From JACVRW01 sp963734025 (lineage in GTDB: Bacteria; Actinomycetota; Thermoleophilia; Solirubrobacterales; Thermoleophilaceae), in NCBI GenBank assembly GCA_963734025.1, contig CAVTFR010000002.1, positions 325,032-389,031 on the forward strand: a DNA stretch of 64,000 bases, written 5' to 3'. Position 1 is the stretch's first letter, and every line of letters starts with the position of its first letter. A model generated the notes under the pieces. That model did no database searches, was not told the DNA's origin, and worked only from the letters and a program-made list of their open reading frames with translations. Of the stretch, positions 33,111 through 42,117 are shown piece after piece. The position numbers and the translations under genes are program-made.

Positions 33111-34179
33111 TCAGCTCAGGACGAGCGCGGGTTCCGACGCGCCGCGCAGGTCCGCGATGCGCTGAGCCTCGGGCTCGAGCTCGGCGCGCGACAGCCGCCC
33201 GAGCTTCTCGACGCTGATCTCGGCGACCTTGCCCTTGGACTTTGCGCGCCACAGGCCGGCGAGCCTGCCGTCCTTGAGGATCACGCCTGGGCTCGCGACC
33301 GGCCGGAACAGGCGCTTGCGGAGCTCGGCGTCCGGAGCAAGCAACGGGCGGTTCGGCCTCGCCAGGTAGGGATCGCCGGGCGGGATCATGCGGATTCCAC
33401 GCGGCCTCCGGCGGCGACTCGAGCTCTGGCTCGTCGTCGCGGAGCAGCCAGGCCCTGTGCCGGCCGACCGTGATCTCCGACAGCTCCCCCTCCTCCACCC
33501 CCTGCCAGGCCCGATCCGCGTGCGATGGCGTAACGCCCGCCCACTCTGCGAAATCGCGGGCCGTCGCCGGGCCGTAGAAGCGAAGGAAGCGCCTGACCGC
33601 CTCGGCGGCCGGCGGCGTGCGGCCGGACCTCCTCAGCAGATAGCGGCGCTCGGAGTCCAGCCGCGCGCCGGCGTTGACCGTCGCGTAGCGCCACAGCGAC
33701 GGGTCGACGTGGTGACTGCCGCAGCTCTTGCACCACGGCAAGAGCTCGGCGCGTACGCGCCCGCGAAGCTCCTCGTGCAGCTCGTCCTTGGTCAGGGCGC
33801 GCCCCCCGCGGAGCGCCTCCCTGGTCGCATCGGTCACCTCCGCAAGCGCGTCAACCCTGCCGAACTGCCGGCCGATCTGCGCGCTGAGCTCCCTGTCGTC
33901 CGTCCCCACCAGCGCCCGCCCGAAGAGCAGCAGATCGCCGGGTGCCAGCACGTGAATGGCGCCGCGGATGATGTGTGCGAGCACGAGCTCACCGCTGTCG
34001 ACCGCCGCGTCGTACTCCTCACGGGTGAGTGACCCGACGCGCGCCCCCAACGCCAGCAGATCGGCGTCACGGGCGAAGGCGGACGCCGGGCAGGCGGCGG
34101 CCGCGGCCAGCTCCGTCGAGCCTCGGCTCGCGAGCCCCACCCGAGCGAGCCGGAACGCCAGCACCTGCGTGGCCTCCAC
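33111..34179 (-). pseudogene. second winged-helix AlkZ-like protein, one frameshift
   Basis: From about GTG 34179 (VEATQVLAFRLARVGL; an ATG at 34230 giving MYFERAP is an alternative) the protein follows the HTH_42/AlkZ-like family up to the DDEPELESPPEA region. The frame then shifts near 33390. The C-terminal piece continues in the next frame (DPYLARPNRPLLAPD, then SPGVILKDGRLAGLWRAK) to a stop at 33111. Complete members have about 350-370 residues, which matches the joined pieces. It is the second frameshifted member of this family in the window (see 7250-8297). Confidence 0.7.
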
Positions 34180-34218
34180 GAAGCTGAGACTAACGTCGTG
34201 AGCGAGCGAGGGCGCCCG

Positions 34219-34252
34219 CTCGAAGTACATCCGCGCGCGGGGTGGCGGATGA
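34219..34252 (-). promoter_or_regulatory. two-block element, copy B (between divergent genes)
   Basis: The blocks TCATCCGCCACCC and CGGATGTACTTCGAG (minus strand) match copy A at 30796-30830 exactly, with a 6-nt rather than 7-nt spacer. Here it lies between the AlkZ-like gene (minus) and the membrane-protein gene at 34260 (plus). Confidence 0.4.
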
Positions 34253-34259
34253 TGCGCCA

Positions 34260-34913
34260 ATGCGCTTCTATCCCGAACTGAGCGGGCCCCGGACCCGTAC
34301 CGTGCTCTGCGACTTGGGCGTGCTCCTCCTGGTCCTGCTCTTCGCGTGGACGGGCAAGCAGGTGCACGACACCGTCACCGAGATCAACAGCCTCTCGCGC
34401 GGCGTGATCGATGCGGGCGGGTCCGTGAGGAACGGCTTCGAGGATGCCGCCGGCGCGGTGGGAGACGTGCCGGTGGTGGGCGGATCGCTCGCTGACGGCC
34501 TGCGCTCGGCGGGCGGCGCGTCGGGCGGCAGCGTCGTCGCCGCCGGAGAGGCGGGCGAGGAGGCCGTCAGCGACACCGCCACCGTGCTCGGCCTGGCGAT
34601 CTTCGGACTGCCGACGTTGGTCCTGATCGCGTTCTTCATCCCACTCCGCTGGCGTCAGGTCCGCCGCCTGACGCTCGGGGCACAGGCGCTCGGGGCCACT
34701 CCGACCGCTGAGCGCCGCCATCTCCTCGCCCAGCGAGCCGCCTTCGGAATGCCCTGGGCGGACCTGCGGCCGTTCACCCGCGACCCGATCGGCGACCTGG
34801 AGGCCCGCAACTATGAACCGCTGCTGGCGGCCCTCTACGCGGACGCCGGGCTGCGACCGCCCGGCTTCCCTGCCAACGGAGGGGGAGGGATTCGAACCCC
34901 CGGTGGACGGTAG
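34260..34913 (+). CDS. two-helix membrane protein, function unknown; 3' end runs into a tRNA-Ser fragment
   Basis: About 217 residues from ATG 34260 (GTG 34242 also in frame). Hydrophobic segments are near 16-32 (LCDLGVLLLVLLFAW) and 110-128 (VLGLAIFGLPTLVLIAFFI). Between them lies a Gly/Ala/Ser-rich loop with repeated GDVPVVGGSLADGLRSAGG-like turns. The last about a dozen codons (GGGGIRTPGGR) are read through a tRNA-Ser 3'-end sequence, so the natural end of the gene has probably been lost to an integration event. Confidence 0.6.
   Translation: MRFYPELSGPRTRTVLCDLGVLLLVLLFAWTGKQVHDTVTEINSLSRGVIDAGGSVRNGFEDAAGAVGDVPVVGGSLADGLRSAGGASGGSVVAAGEAGEEAVSDTATVLGLAIFGLPTLVLIAFFIPLRWRQVRRLTLGAQALGATPTAERRHLLAQRAAFGMPWADLRPFTRDPIGDLEARNYEPLLAALYADAGLRPPGFPANGGGGIRTPGGR
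34877..34908 (-). repeat. tRNA-Ser 3'-end fragment (att-like)
   Basis: These 32 bases match the last 32 nt of the tRNA-Ser at 63903-63991 with one mismatch, in the same orientation. They hold the T-arm and acceptor 3' strand. A diverged variable-arm-like sequence follows to about 34925, but no D-arm or 5' acceptor strand can be found. Best read as the outer boundary left by integration at a tRNA-Ser. Confidence 0.65.
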
Positions 34914-34965
34914 GACCCGTCGGCGCTGAAATCCCGGGACTTGGCCGGCGCGCTCCCGTTCACGG

Positions 34966-36655
34966 TTAGCTTTGGCGCGGATCCAGCGAGGCGTGAATGG
35001 AGCGGACGACCAGCGCGCCATCCCCTACGGCGGCCGCAACGCGCTTGGTCGAGCCTCTGCGGACGTCGCCGATGGCAAAGACGCCGCGACGCGTGCACTC
35101 GAGCATCGACGGGCCGCGGTCCGCCCCGTCCCAGTGTCGGGAGAACTCTGTGTGGCTGCGCGCCTCCTCGCCAGTAACCACGAAGCCCTTGTCGTCCCGG
35201 CCGACGTAGTCCACCAGCCCCTCCGACCTCGGAGAGGCGCCGATCATCGCGAACACCGCCGAGGTCTCGACGCGGCGATCGGGCCCTGCACCTGAGATCA
35301 CGACGGCTTCGAGCTTCTCGTCTCCCTCGAGCGCTCGCACCTCACACCCGGACCAGACGCGCACGTTCGACTTGGCCTCGATCTGGTCGAGGAGATAGCG
35401 CGACATCCCCAACTCGAGCCGCCGCCGGGCGACGACGTGGACCTCGCGCGCGTGGTCGGCAAGCTTGACCGCGGCTTGGCCGGCCGAGTTTCCTCCGCCC
35501 ACCACGACTACGTCCTCCATCGAGCATTGCTGGGCCTCGATGTGAGTCGCCGCGTAATACAGGCCCAGGCCCTCGAACCGATCCGCGTTCTCGGCCGGTA
35601 GTCGACGATAGTCCGCGCCCGGAGCGAGGACCACGCATCGGCCGCGTACGCGTTGACCGTCGGCAAGCCCGATCTCGCGCAATCCCCCGGCCTCCGGCTC
35701 GGACACGTCGGAGGCTTCATGGACGCTGGAAATCACGGCGCCGAACTTTCGCGCCTGGAGCGTCGCCCGCCGGGTGAGATCCGCGCCGGTGAGACCCGTG
35801 GGAAAGCCGAGATAATTCTCGATTCGAGCGCTCGTGCCGGCCTGACCGCCCGGGGCGAAGCGTTCGACCACAAGCGTGCTGAGGCCCTCGGAGGAGGCGT
35901 ACACCGCCGCCGCCAAACCGGCTGGACCGCCTCCGAGCACGACGACGTCGAAACTCAGGCCGTCGACCTGTGCTCGGAGGCTCAGTTCCTCGGCGACCGA
36001 GGTCACCGTGGCGTGCCGGATGACGCTGTCGGAACGCACCAGTACAGGACACTCGGCATCCCCAATCCCCAGGCCATCGAGCAAGACCCGGCTCTCTTCG
36101 ATCGGTGCTGAGGTCGTGCCATGTGAAGGGAACGAGGTTGCGTTCCAACAGCTCGCGCACCGTGAACGCCTCGTTCGACCATCGTGTGCCGATCAGCCGC
36201 TGCTGACCCAAGCCGCGGCCCTGTAGCCACTCCCGGCGCGTGACCATCGTTCGCAGGAGGAGGTCGCCGAGCTCGGCAGCGGTCGCAACCACCCGGCGCA
36301 CGTCCTCCGGTGCGAGCGCGAGCAGCGAAGTCGGCTCGGCCGCGAATCCTGCGGCGAGCGTCGGCTCGCCCGTGAACATGGAGATATCCGCCGCGAAGGT
36401 CCCCTCTCTGCATTGGGTGAAATAGCGGTCGCCCTCCGGCGCTCGGTCGATGATGTCCAGTGCTCCGCTGAGGACCACATACAGGGGGGTCTCGCGCTGG
36501 CCATGCTCGAAAACGAGGTCCCCCCGCGCGAACGACAACTGGGTGCCGATCTCCGCCAGGTACTCGACCTGGTCGGGCGTCAGCCGGGGAAAGAGCGCCG
36601 GATCGTCGGGATCCAGGAAGTCCTCTACCGGAGTCGGTGCGTAGTCGGGTGCCAT
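34966..36655 (-). pseudogene. cyclic-nucleotide-binding domain plus thioredoxin-reductase-like oxidoreductase, one frameshift
   Basis: From ATG 36655 a CNB domain (LSFARGDLVFEHGQRETPLY, then REGTFAADISMFTGEP) is followed by a linker with TRWSNEAFTVRELL. Near 36090 the frame changes. The second part is an FAD/NAD(P)H reductase with VVLGGGPAGLAAAVYASSEG and VVVVGGGNSAGQAAVKLADH. Joined, the length is about 560 residues, as usual for this CNB-TrxR fusion family. The CxxC of true thioredoxin reductases is missing (only QQC), which is normal for this subgroup. It may respond to cAMP or another ligand. One base error would explain the break. Confidence 0.75.
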
Positions 36656-36686
36656 GACGTTCGCGTTCAGCCTAGGGCGCGGTGGT

Positions 36687-37319
36687 TCAGACGCCCGCAC
36701 GGGTGAACGTCACATGCGTGACTCCGCTGGGCGAGGAGGTGGCCTCGACCTGGTAGTCCTTCTCGAGGCCCTCCAATCCGTCCCAGAGCCGCACGCCCCG
36801 GCCGAGCAGAATCGGAACCACGACGACGTGCAGGTGGTCGATGAGCCCGGCAGCAAGGAAGTCGCGGATCACGGTGGGACCTCCGCCGATACGTATGTCC
36901 TTGCCGTCCGCGGCCTCGCGGGCCGACTCGAGCGCCTCGGCAGGCGACGCGTCGAGGAAGTGGAACGTCGTGCCGCCCTCCATCTCGATCGACGGGCGCG
37001 TGTGATGGGTGAGGACGAAGACCGGTGTGTGGAACGGCGGGTTGGGACCCCACGCGCCCTTCCACTCCGGGTCCTCCTCCCATCCGGGGTGGCCGAACTT
37101 CCCGGCCCCCATGATCTCGGCGCCGATCCCCTGATCGTGCCGCTGCATGAAGACGTCGTCGACGCCGCCGCTTCCGCCGGGCTGCCACGACCGGGTGGCG
37201 AACATCCACGTGTGCAACCTCTCCCCGGCGTGACCGAAATGCGCGTCCTTGCTCTGACCTTCACCGGTGCCGAAGCCGTCGAGTGAGATGGAGAAGAAGT
37301 GGACGTAGACGAGTGACAT
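36687..37319 (-). CDS. dihydrofolate reductase family protein (RibD C-terminal-like)
   Basis: 210 residues. The start VYVHFFSISLDGFGTGEG and the later IRIGGGPTVIRDFLAAGLID and LLGRGVRLWDGL match the RibD_C/DHFR-like family that binds NADPH. The substrate is unknown; many members are stand-alone reductases in actinobacteria. The similar gene at 51246 is a second paralogue. ATG 37319 lies 27 bp after the cysteine dioxygenase stop on the same strand. Confidence 0.87.
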   Translation of the reverse strand: MSLVYVHFFSISLDGFGTGEGQSKDAHFGHAGERLHTWMFATRSWQPGGSGGVDDVFMQRHDQGIGAEIMGAGKFGHPGWEEDPEWKGAWGPNPPFHTPVFVLTHHTRPSIEMEGGTTFHFLDASPAEALESAREAADGKDIRIGGGPTVIRDFLAAGLIDHLHVVVVPILLGRGVRLWDGLEGLEKDYQVEATSSPSGVTHVTFTRAGV

Positions 37320-37346
37320 GGCTGCTGCTCCTTCGGTAGTTCGAGG

Positions 37347-37859
37347 TCAGTTGTAGTAGCGGCGGGCGCTGGAGCCGATGCGGGTGATGTCGGTGCCGTA
37401 GATGTGGATCGAGATCGCGGTCGTGTCGGCGGTGTTGTGCACGCGGTGTATGTCGCCGGGCGGCGCGAAGCCGCTGACGTCGCCGATCTGGTTCTCGTGG
37501 CGGCCGACCAGGTTCAGGTCGGCGTCGAACAGCTCCTCGTGCTCGACGCCCTGGATGACGCCGAACGCGCACCACGTGACGTGGTCGTGGATGCGCGTCA
37601 GCTGGCCGGGCCGCCAGACCAGGGCGACGATAGAGAACGACCCGTCGGGCTCGACGTGCAGCGTGTGGCCGCGGTAGCCGTCCGGCGAGCCGGCACGCTC
37701 CTCGTCGGTCAGCACGTCCGGCGTCGGCAGGTGACGGCGCAGCTGCTCGGCGACGAGCTGCGCGGTCTCGGACCACCCCGCATGCGCTGTGACGGCGGTC
37801 CGGACACCGTCGACCAGGGTGGCCAGTTCGGTGGCTGGAGGAGTCTGTGTCGTGGTCAT
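37347..37859 (-). CDS. cysteine dioxygenase family protein
   Basis: 170 residues from ATG 37859 (MTTTQTPP). The cupin iron site is seen in LTRIHDHVTWCAFGVIQGVEHEE (split: HDH and the following acidic residue) and in GDIHRVHNTADTTAISIHIYG, which gives the third His. These enzymes oxidise cysteine or a related thiol to the sulfinate with O2. It is divergent from a LysR regulator 76 bp away, which probably controls it. Confidence 0.87.
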   Translation of the reverse strand: MTTTQTPPATELATLVDGVRTAVTAHAGWSETAQLVAEQLRRHLPTPDVLTDEERAGSPDGYRGHTLHVEPDGSFSIVALVWRPGQLTRIHDHVTWCAFGVIQGVEHEELFDADLNLVGRHENQIGDVSGFAPPGDIHRVHNTADTTAISIHIYGTDITRIGSSARRYYN

Positions 37860-37935
37860 GGCTCCAGAGCCTGCTGATTCGCGTCCCATACGTCCAATGC
37901 CAACTTTCGGGCTTTCTCATAGATAGAGTTGATGC

Positions 37936-38823
37936 GTGCTCGACGTCACCCGACTGCGCGTCATCGAGGCCGTCGCGCGCAACGGATCGGTAACGGCGGC
38001 CGCGAAAGAGCTCAACTACTCCCAGCCGTCGGTGACCCACCACCTCGGGCGGCTCGAGGCCGAGACCGGCGCGCAGCTGCTGCAGCGGGTCGGGCGCGGC
38101 ATCCGGGTGACCCCTGCCGGGCAGCTGCTGGCCGACCGCGCGACCGAGATCCTCGGGCGCATCGACGCGGCCGGCGCGGAGCTCTCCGCCCACGTCGGGC
38201 TGAAGGCCGGGCGGGTGCGCCTGGCCGGCTTCGCCTCGGCGATCGGATCGCTCGTGCCGCAGGCCGTGGCCGCGCTGGCTGCCAGGCATCCGGGCCTGCA
38301 GGTCAGCCTGACCGACACCCATCCGCCCGAGGCGATTGAGCTGCTGCGCGCGGGCAAGGTGGAGGTCGCGATCATCTTCCGCTACGCCGAGACCGAGCCC
38401 GAGCCGACCGGGGTGCGTCTGCACCACCTGCTCGACGACCCGGTCTACGTGTTGTCCACCCGGCGCGAGCGCGGGCTGGACGGGCTGCGTGACGCGACCT
38501 GGATCGCCGGCTGCGAGCGCTGCAGCAGCCACCTGCTGTCGCTGTGCGCCGACGCCGGGTTCGAGCCGCGGATCGGCTACAGCTCCGACGACATGGTCGT
38601 GATGTCGAAGCTGGTGGCCGCCGGTCTCGGCGTGGCCACCCAGACCGGTCTGGCCCTGCGCGCCCACCACATCGAGGGCGTCGTCGCGACCGAACTACCC
38701 TGCTCGAAGCGGCACATCTACGCCGCCACCTACGGCGAGCCGCCCGACCCGCCCGCCACCGCCGCCCTGCTGGCGGCCCTCGCGCAGGCCGCCACGTCGG
38801 CGACCTCGCCGGCGGTCACCTGA
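37936..38823 (+). CDS. LysR family transcriptional regulator
   Basis: 295 residues from GTG 37936. The LysR HTH lies at 1-60 (GSVTAAAKELNYSQPSVTHH). The effector domain follows with VRLAGFASAIGSLVPQAVAAL and a Cys-rich patch (WIAGCERCSSHLLSLC) that might sense thiols or oxidation. The divergent cysteine dioxygenase gene is the natural target. This would make a small cysteine-responsive unit; effector identity is inferred from position. Confidence 0.88.
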   Translation: MLDVTRLRVIEAVARNGSVTAAAKELNYSQPSVTHHLGRLEAETGAQLLQRVGRGIRVTPAGQLLADRATEILGRIDAAGAELSAHVGLKAGRVRLAGFASAIGSLVPQAVAALAARHPGLQVSLTDTHPPEAIELLRAGKVEVAIIFRYAETEPEPTGVRLHHLLDDPVYVLSTRRERGLDGLRDATWIAGCERCSSHLLSLCADAGFEPRIGYSSDDMVVMSKLVAAGLGVATQTGLALRAHHIEGVVATELPCSKRHIYAATYGEPPDPPATAALLAALAQAATSATSPAVT

Positions 38824-38962
38824 ACCGCTCCGGGTTAAACGCGAACACGCAAGGCGCACACCCACCGCGCTCGACGAAATCGAGAGCGCAGAACGCCTGG
38901 GTGGCCCGGTCGATGCGAGGGCGGCCACCCAGCCGTGCTTGGTCGTGGCTCGCCCGACCGCA
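38816..38962 (-). pseudogene. possible C-terminal remnant of an unknown protein
   Basis: A high-GC3 frame of about 48 codons (RPRIDRATQAFCALDFVE, then GGCAPCVFAFNPERFR and stop) overlaps the LysR end. It has no start and no visible upstream part. It may be the tail of a deleted gene or chance coding-like sequence. Confidence 0.3.
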
Positions 38963-38982
38963 CGTGCTCGACCTCTCGCGCC

Positions 38983-39933
38983 TCATCGCCCGCGCAGCTC
39001 GAGCGCGACCGCGCCGAGCACCAAGGCCGCTCCCACAAACGCGCCGGCCCAGAGCGGCTCGTCGAGCACGGTCGCGCCCATCACGGCGCCGACAAGCGGT
39101 GTGACGTAGGCATAGGTACTGACCAGCGGCGCCGGCGCGCTGGCCAGTAGGCGTGTGTAGAGCATGAAGCCGACGAGCGAGTCGAAGACGAGCAGAAATA
39201 CCGCGGCCCCGACGGATATCGAGCTGACGTCCGACCAACGAGCCGGATCGAGTTGGCCGAGCGACAGCGCGAGCAGCAACAACACCGTGCCACCGGCGAG
39301 CAGCTGAACCGCGTTGGCGACCACGCGATCAGCCGGTCGGTCGGCGTCCGCCGTCAGCAGGCTCCCCACGGCCCACAGCATCGGCGCGATGCAGAATGCC
39401 ACGACCGCCCAGGGCGCCCCGCCGATCGCGCTGTCCGGCGCCGTCAGCACCACGATCGCGATGCCGCCGAACCCGGCCGCGAGCCGCACCTGCGACGCGA
39501 CCGACACAGGGGTGCCGATCAACCCGCTCAAGAGCACGACCCACAGCGGGATTGTCGCCGCGAGGATCGCGCCGAGGCTGGCGGTCACCTCGGTCAGCGC
39601 CACCATCGCGAGCCCTTGCCCACCGACCAGCAGCAACACGCCGGCGACCGCCAAGTGCCGCAGCTGCACGCGCGTGGGCGCGGGCCGCCCACGCGCCGCC
39701 ACAGCGAGCACGAGCCCGGCGACCAAGAAGATCAGCGCCGCCCCGCCGAGTGGCGGCACCGTGTCGACCATCACCTTCATCGCCGGGATCGCCGAGCCCC
39801 AGCACGCATAGAGCGCGAGCAGCAAGAGCACAGTGCGGTCGGGGATCAACGCCGCCGTCCGTGCAGCCACCTGCCGCCGCGCGGCTCGCCCGGCGCGGCC
39901 ACGGAACCGGCTCGTCGCCGCACCGATGATCAT
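38983..39933 (-). CDS. EamA/DMT family exporter
   Basis: 316 residues with ten hydrophobic helices in two EamA repeats. The first includes LLALYACWGSAIPAMKVMVD and VASLGAILAATIPLWVVLLSG-like turns. The second ends in STYAYVTPLVGAVMGATVLDE, the typical motif of the repeat. It should export a metabolite or amino acid. The basic N-terminus (RGRAGRAARRQ) stays in the cytoplasm. It stands alone, facing the LysR gene. Confidence 0.9.
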   Translation of the reverse strand: MIIGAATSRFRGRAGRAARRQVAARTAALIPDRTVLLLLALYACWGSAIPAMKVMVDTVPPLGGAALIFLVAGLVLAVAARGRPAPTRVQLRHLAVAGVLLLVGGQGLAMVALTEVTASLGAILAATIPLWVVLLSGLIGTPVSVASQVRLAAGFGGIAIVVLTAPDSAIGGAPWAVVAFCIAPMLWAVGSLLTADADRPADRVVANAVQLLAGGTVLLLLALSLGQLDPARWSDVSSISVGAAVFLLVFDSLVGFMLYTRLLASAPAPLVSTYAYVTPLVGAVMGATVLDEPLWAGAFVGAALVLGAVALELRGR

Positions 39934-40103
39934 CGTGAAACTCCTTACGACCTAAGGCGCGGAGTTCACATCATCCGTCGAGCCGGTGAGCCAGGCTGGG
40001 TTTGACGGAGGCTTTGGCCGGCGCGAACGGTCCGGGCGCGCCAAGGCGCTCGATCGCCAAGGGCAGTGTCCGGACGTCTTGGCTGTCGATCATGGCCGCC
40101 ACG

Positions 40104-40977
40104 CTATGTCGATCTGTCGATTTCGGCTGTCAAGATCGTGCTCAGGTCGCGAAGACGTGGAGCGGTCAGAGCGCCGCGCGCACGGACGGGCGTGCATCCG
40201 AAGACCGAACGGAACCGGGCGGAGAAGTGGCTGTGGTGTGAGAAGCCGAGCTCCACGGCGAGCCTCGCCAGGTTGCGCTCACCCTCGGCGATGCGGTGGA
40301 GCGCGGCGGCGAGCCGGAGCCGAAGGAGGTATCCCGAAATCGTCTCGCCGCTCGCCATGCGGAACCGCCGGGCCAAGTGGAATGGTGAGCAGTGAACCGC
40401 ACGCGCGACGTCGGGAAGACGCCACGGCCGCGCGAGGTCGTCGGCGAGCAGCGCGCGGACTTGGTCGGCGCGGTCGCGCTCCGACTTCGAGACGCGCGGC
40501 TCGGCGCGAGACGCGTCCGTCAGTTCGCCTGCGAGGGCCTCAAGAAGACGCATGGCGCCTTCTTCGCACGCGAGCACGTCAGGGTCGTCACGACCAACAG
40601 CGCCGACGAACAGCGAGGCGCCGAACTGCGTAGCGCGGCGACAAACGGCCGGAGCATCCGTCTAGCCGACCTATCGCCTCCTCGTGAATCTCGGCTCTGA
40701 ACGCCAGCACCACGCACTCATCCCCACCGTCGAGCGGATGGCTTACGCGATAGCCCTCCTCGAGACCAAAGACGATCGCGCGAGTCGGATCGGCGAGCAC
40801 GCTCTCACCACACCGATGGACCATGAACAGCCCGCGCCGCGGAAGGACAATCTGCGGCATTTGATTCCACTCCTCGTCGCTCGCCACCGACCGTGGCCGA
40901 CAGCACCCCACCTGCACCACCTCGACCACCGACGTGTCAAGGAGAACCGCTGCCTCGAGATGCTCCACCTGACACAT
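40104..40977 (-). pseudogene. AraC family regulator with one frameshift
   Basis: The N-terminal cupin-like part (EWNQMPQIVLPRRGLFMVHR, then FGLEEGYRVSHPLDGGDE) and the C-terminal AraC HTH (LPDVARAVHCSPFHLARRF and AVELGFSHHSHFSARFR) are in different frames. The change lies near 40640. Joined they give about 290 residues, the usual size. As sequenced, the HTH part alone could be made from an internal start near 40577. The former target is unclear, since an alcohol dehydrogenase remnant is the next gene. Confidence 0.7.
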
Positions 40978-41019
40978 TCAACCGCGGCCACCAAGAAGCA
41001 CGCCGGCTTTCCCACAAGG

Positions 41020-41235
41020 CAGCGGGCTTTCACGCTCCCGGAGCAACCGACGCCTCGGCCAGCGGGCTTCACCCGCACGGAGAGGTCGTGATCGTGGGTG
41101 GCGCGGACCGCGCTCTACGCCCTCGACGCGGCGATCGCGCTCGGCGCCAGCGGCGTCACCTACGTCGCCGAGGACGCGGACCGGCTGCGCGTGGCCCAGG
41201 AGCTGGGGGCGGAGCTGGTGGAGGATCGGCGCCGT
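41020..41235 (+). pseudogene. zinc-type alcohol dehydrogenase fragment
   Basis: Two frames together give a Rossmann piece: HPHGEVVIVGGADR (about 41074-41115) and then ALDAAIALGASGVTYVAEDA with DRLRVAQELGAELVED (41106-41230). This matches the NAD-binding part of medium-chain dehydrogenases. The catalytic domain and C-terminus are missing. It is a relic beside the broken AraC gene. Confidence 0.5.
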
Positions 41236-41417
41236 CCGCACCCGCCCCGCCCCGATGATGTCCGCCAGCGTGCCGGGCCGGCGTCTGCTCTCGGAGGTCG
41301 TCCCTCGCGAGTGTCTCGCGAGCCTCGACAGCAACCCCCTTCGATGCGCGTGCGACACCTTTGCCGCCAAGCGTGGACACATGGGACACGAGCGTTGTGG
41401 CAGTTCGGCGTCGGTGA

Positions 41418-41441
41418 GGTGAGCGACCTCGGTCGCTCACC
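41418..41441. terminator. 11-bp inverted repeat at the 3' end of a secreted-protein gene
   Basis: GGTGAGCGACC and GGTCGCTCACC pair perfectly with a 2-nt loop. It lies 21 bp after the stop of the minus-strand gene at 41462 and after the plus-strand dehydrogenase remnant, so a terminator role fits. No T-run follows. Confidence 0.45.
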
Positions 41442-41461
41442 CGCAAGGCTCCGGCGCGCTC

Positions 41462-41947
41462 CTACTGCGTCAGTTCGAGCACGAACTTGTCGACCTTGCC
41501 GTTTCCGGTGCGCGTCGCCGAGCCAGCTGCGCCCGAGTAGTTCCCGGTTCCGCCCGTGACGGCGTATATCGCCTTGCGGGCGCCGACTCCGCCGGGCAGG
41601 GTCTTGTTTGCCGACGCGCCGTGGAAGGTGATGGAACCGTCAGGTAGTAGGGCGACGCCGCTGCAGGAGAAGGCCTGATACCTGCGGTCGAGCGCCACGC
41701 AATCGGCTTCCACGCGGCCTGCCCTTCTACCACCCATGTGGATTGTCGAGGAGACGGTGAAGCGGTCGCCGGGCGACTCGCCTCTCGGTCTCAGGTCGAT
41801 GAATTGCTCATCGCTTGTCTGCTGCGTGGTGGTGAAGCTCAGCGTGCGGGCCGGGTCCTGACCGCTCGCCGGCAGCGCCGCGACCACAGCGGCCACGAGG
41901 CCGGCGGCGATCACTGGGGCCACCATCCTGGGGGTTGTGCTTGGCAT
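41462..41947 (-). CDS. secreted beta-barrel-like protein (dirigent/AOC-like), function unknown
   Basis: 161 residues. The signal peptide is about residues 1-29 (VIAAGLVAAVVAALPASG). The mature part is beta-rich with FIDLRPRGESPGDRFTVSS, ADCVALDRRYQAFSCSG (two Cys) and YAVTGGTGNYSGAAGSATR. This resembles the allene-oxide-cyclase/dirigent-type barrel found in secreted actinobacterial proteins. No enzyme role is known. It is divergent from the histidine kinase about 170 bp away and could be a target of that system. Confidence 0.7.
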   Translation of the reverse strand: MPSTTPRMVAPVIAAGLVAAVVAALPASGQDPARTLSFTTTQQTSDEQFIDLRPRGESPGDRFTVSSTIHMGGRRAGRVEADCVALDRRYQAFSCSGVALLPDGSITFHGASANKTLPGGVGARKAIYAVTGGTGNYSGAAGSATRTGNGKVDKFVLELTQ

Positions 41948-42117
41948 TCGAGTCCTCCTGTTGGTGTTGCTCTCGGACGGCGACCACCCTCCCAGCGAGG
42001 GCCATCCCGCGCATCAGCGGGGCGAGCGAAGTGGCCTCGCTCGCAGGAGTGAGTTCGGATCGCACCTCGCTCGTGAGAGCTATGGCGAGCCGGGCAACGC
42101 CGAGGTACGGTCGATCG

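Noticed and set aside
34877..34972. A complete tRNA (Ser or Sec) at 34.9 kb
   Set aside because: Only the T-arm and 3' acceptor strand match; no 5' acceptor strand or D-arm lies at the needed distance, and no Sec-type anticodon loop is present.
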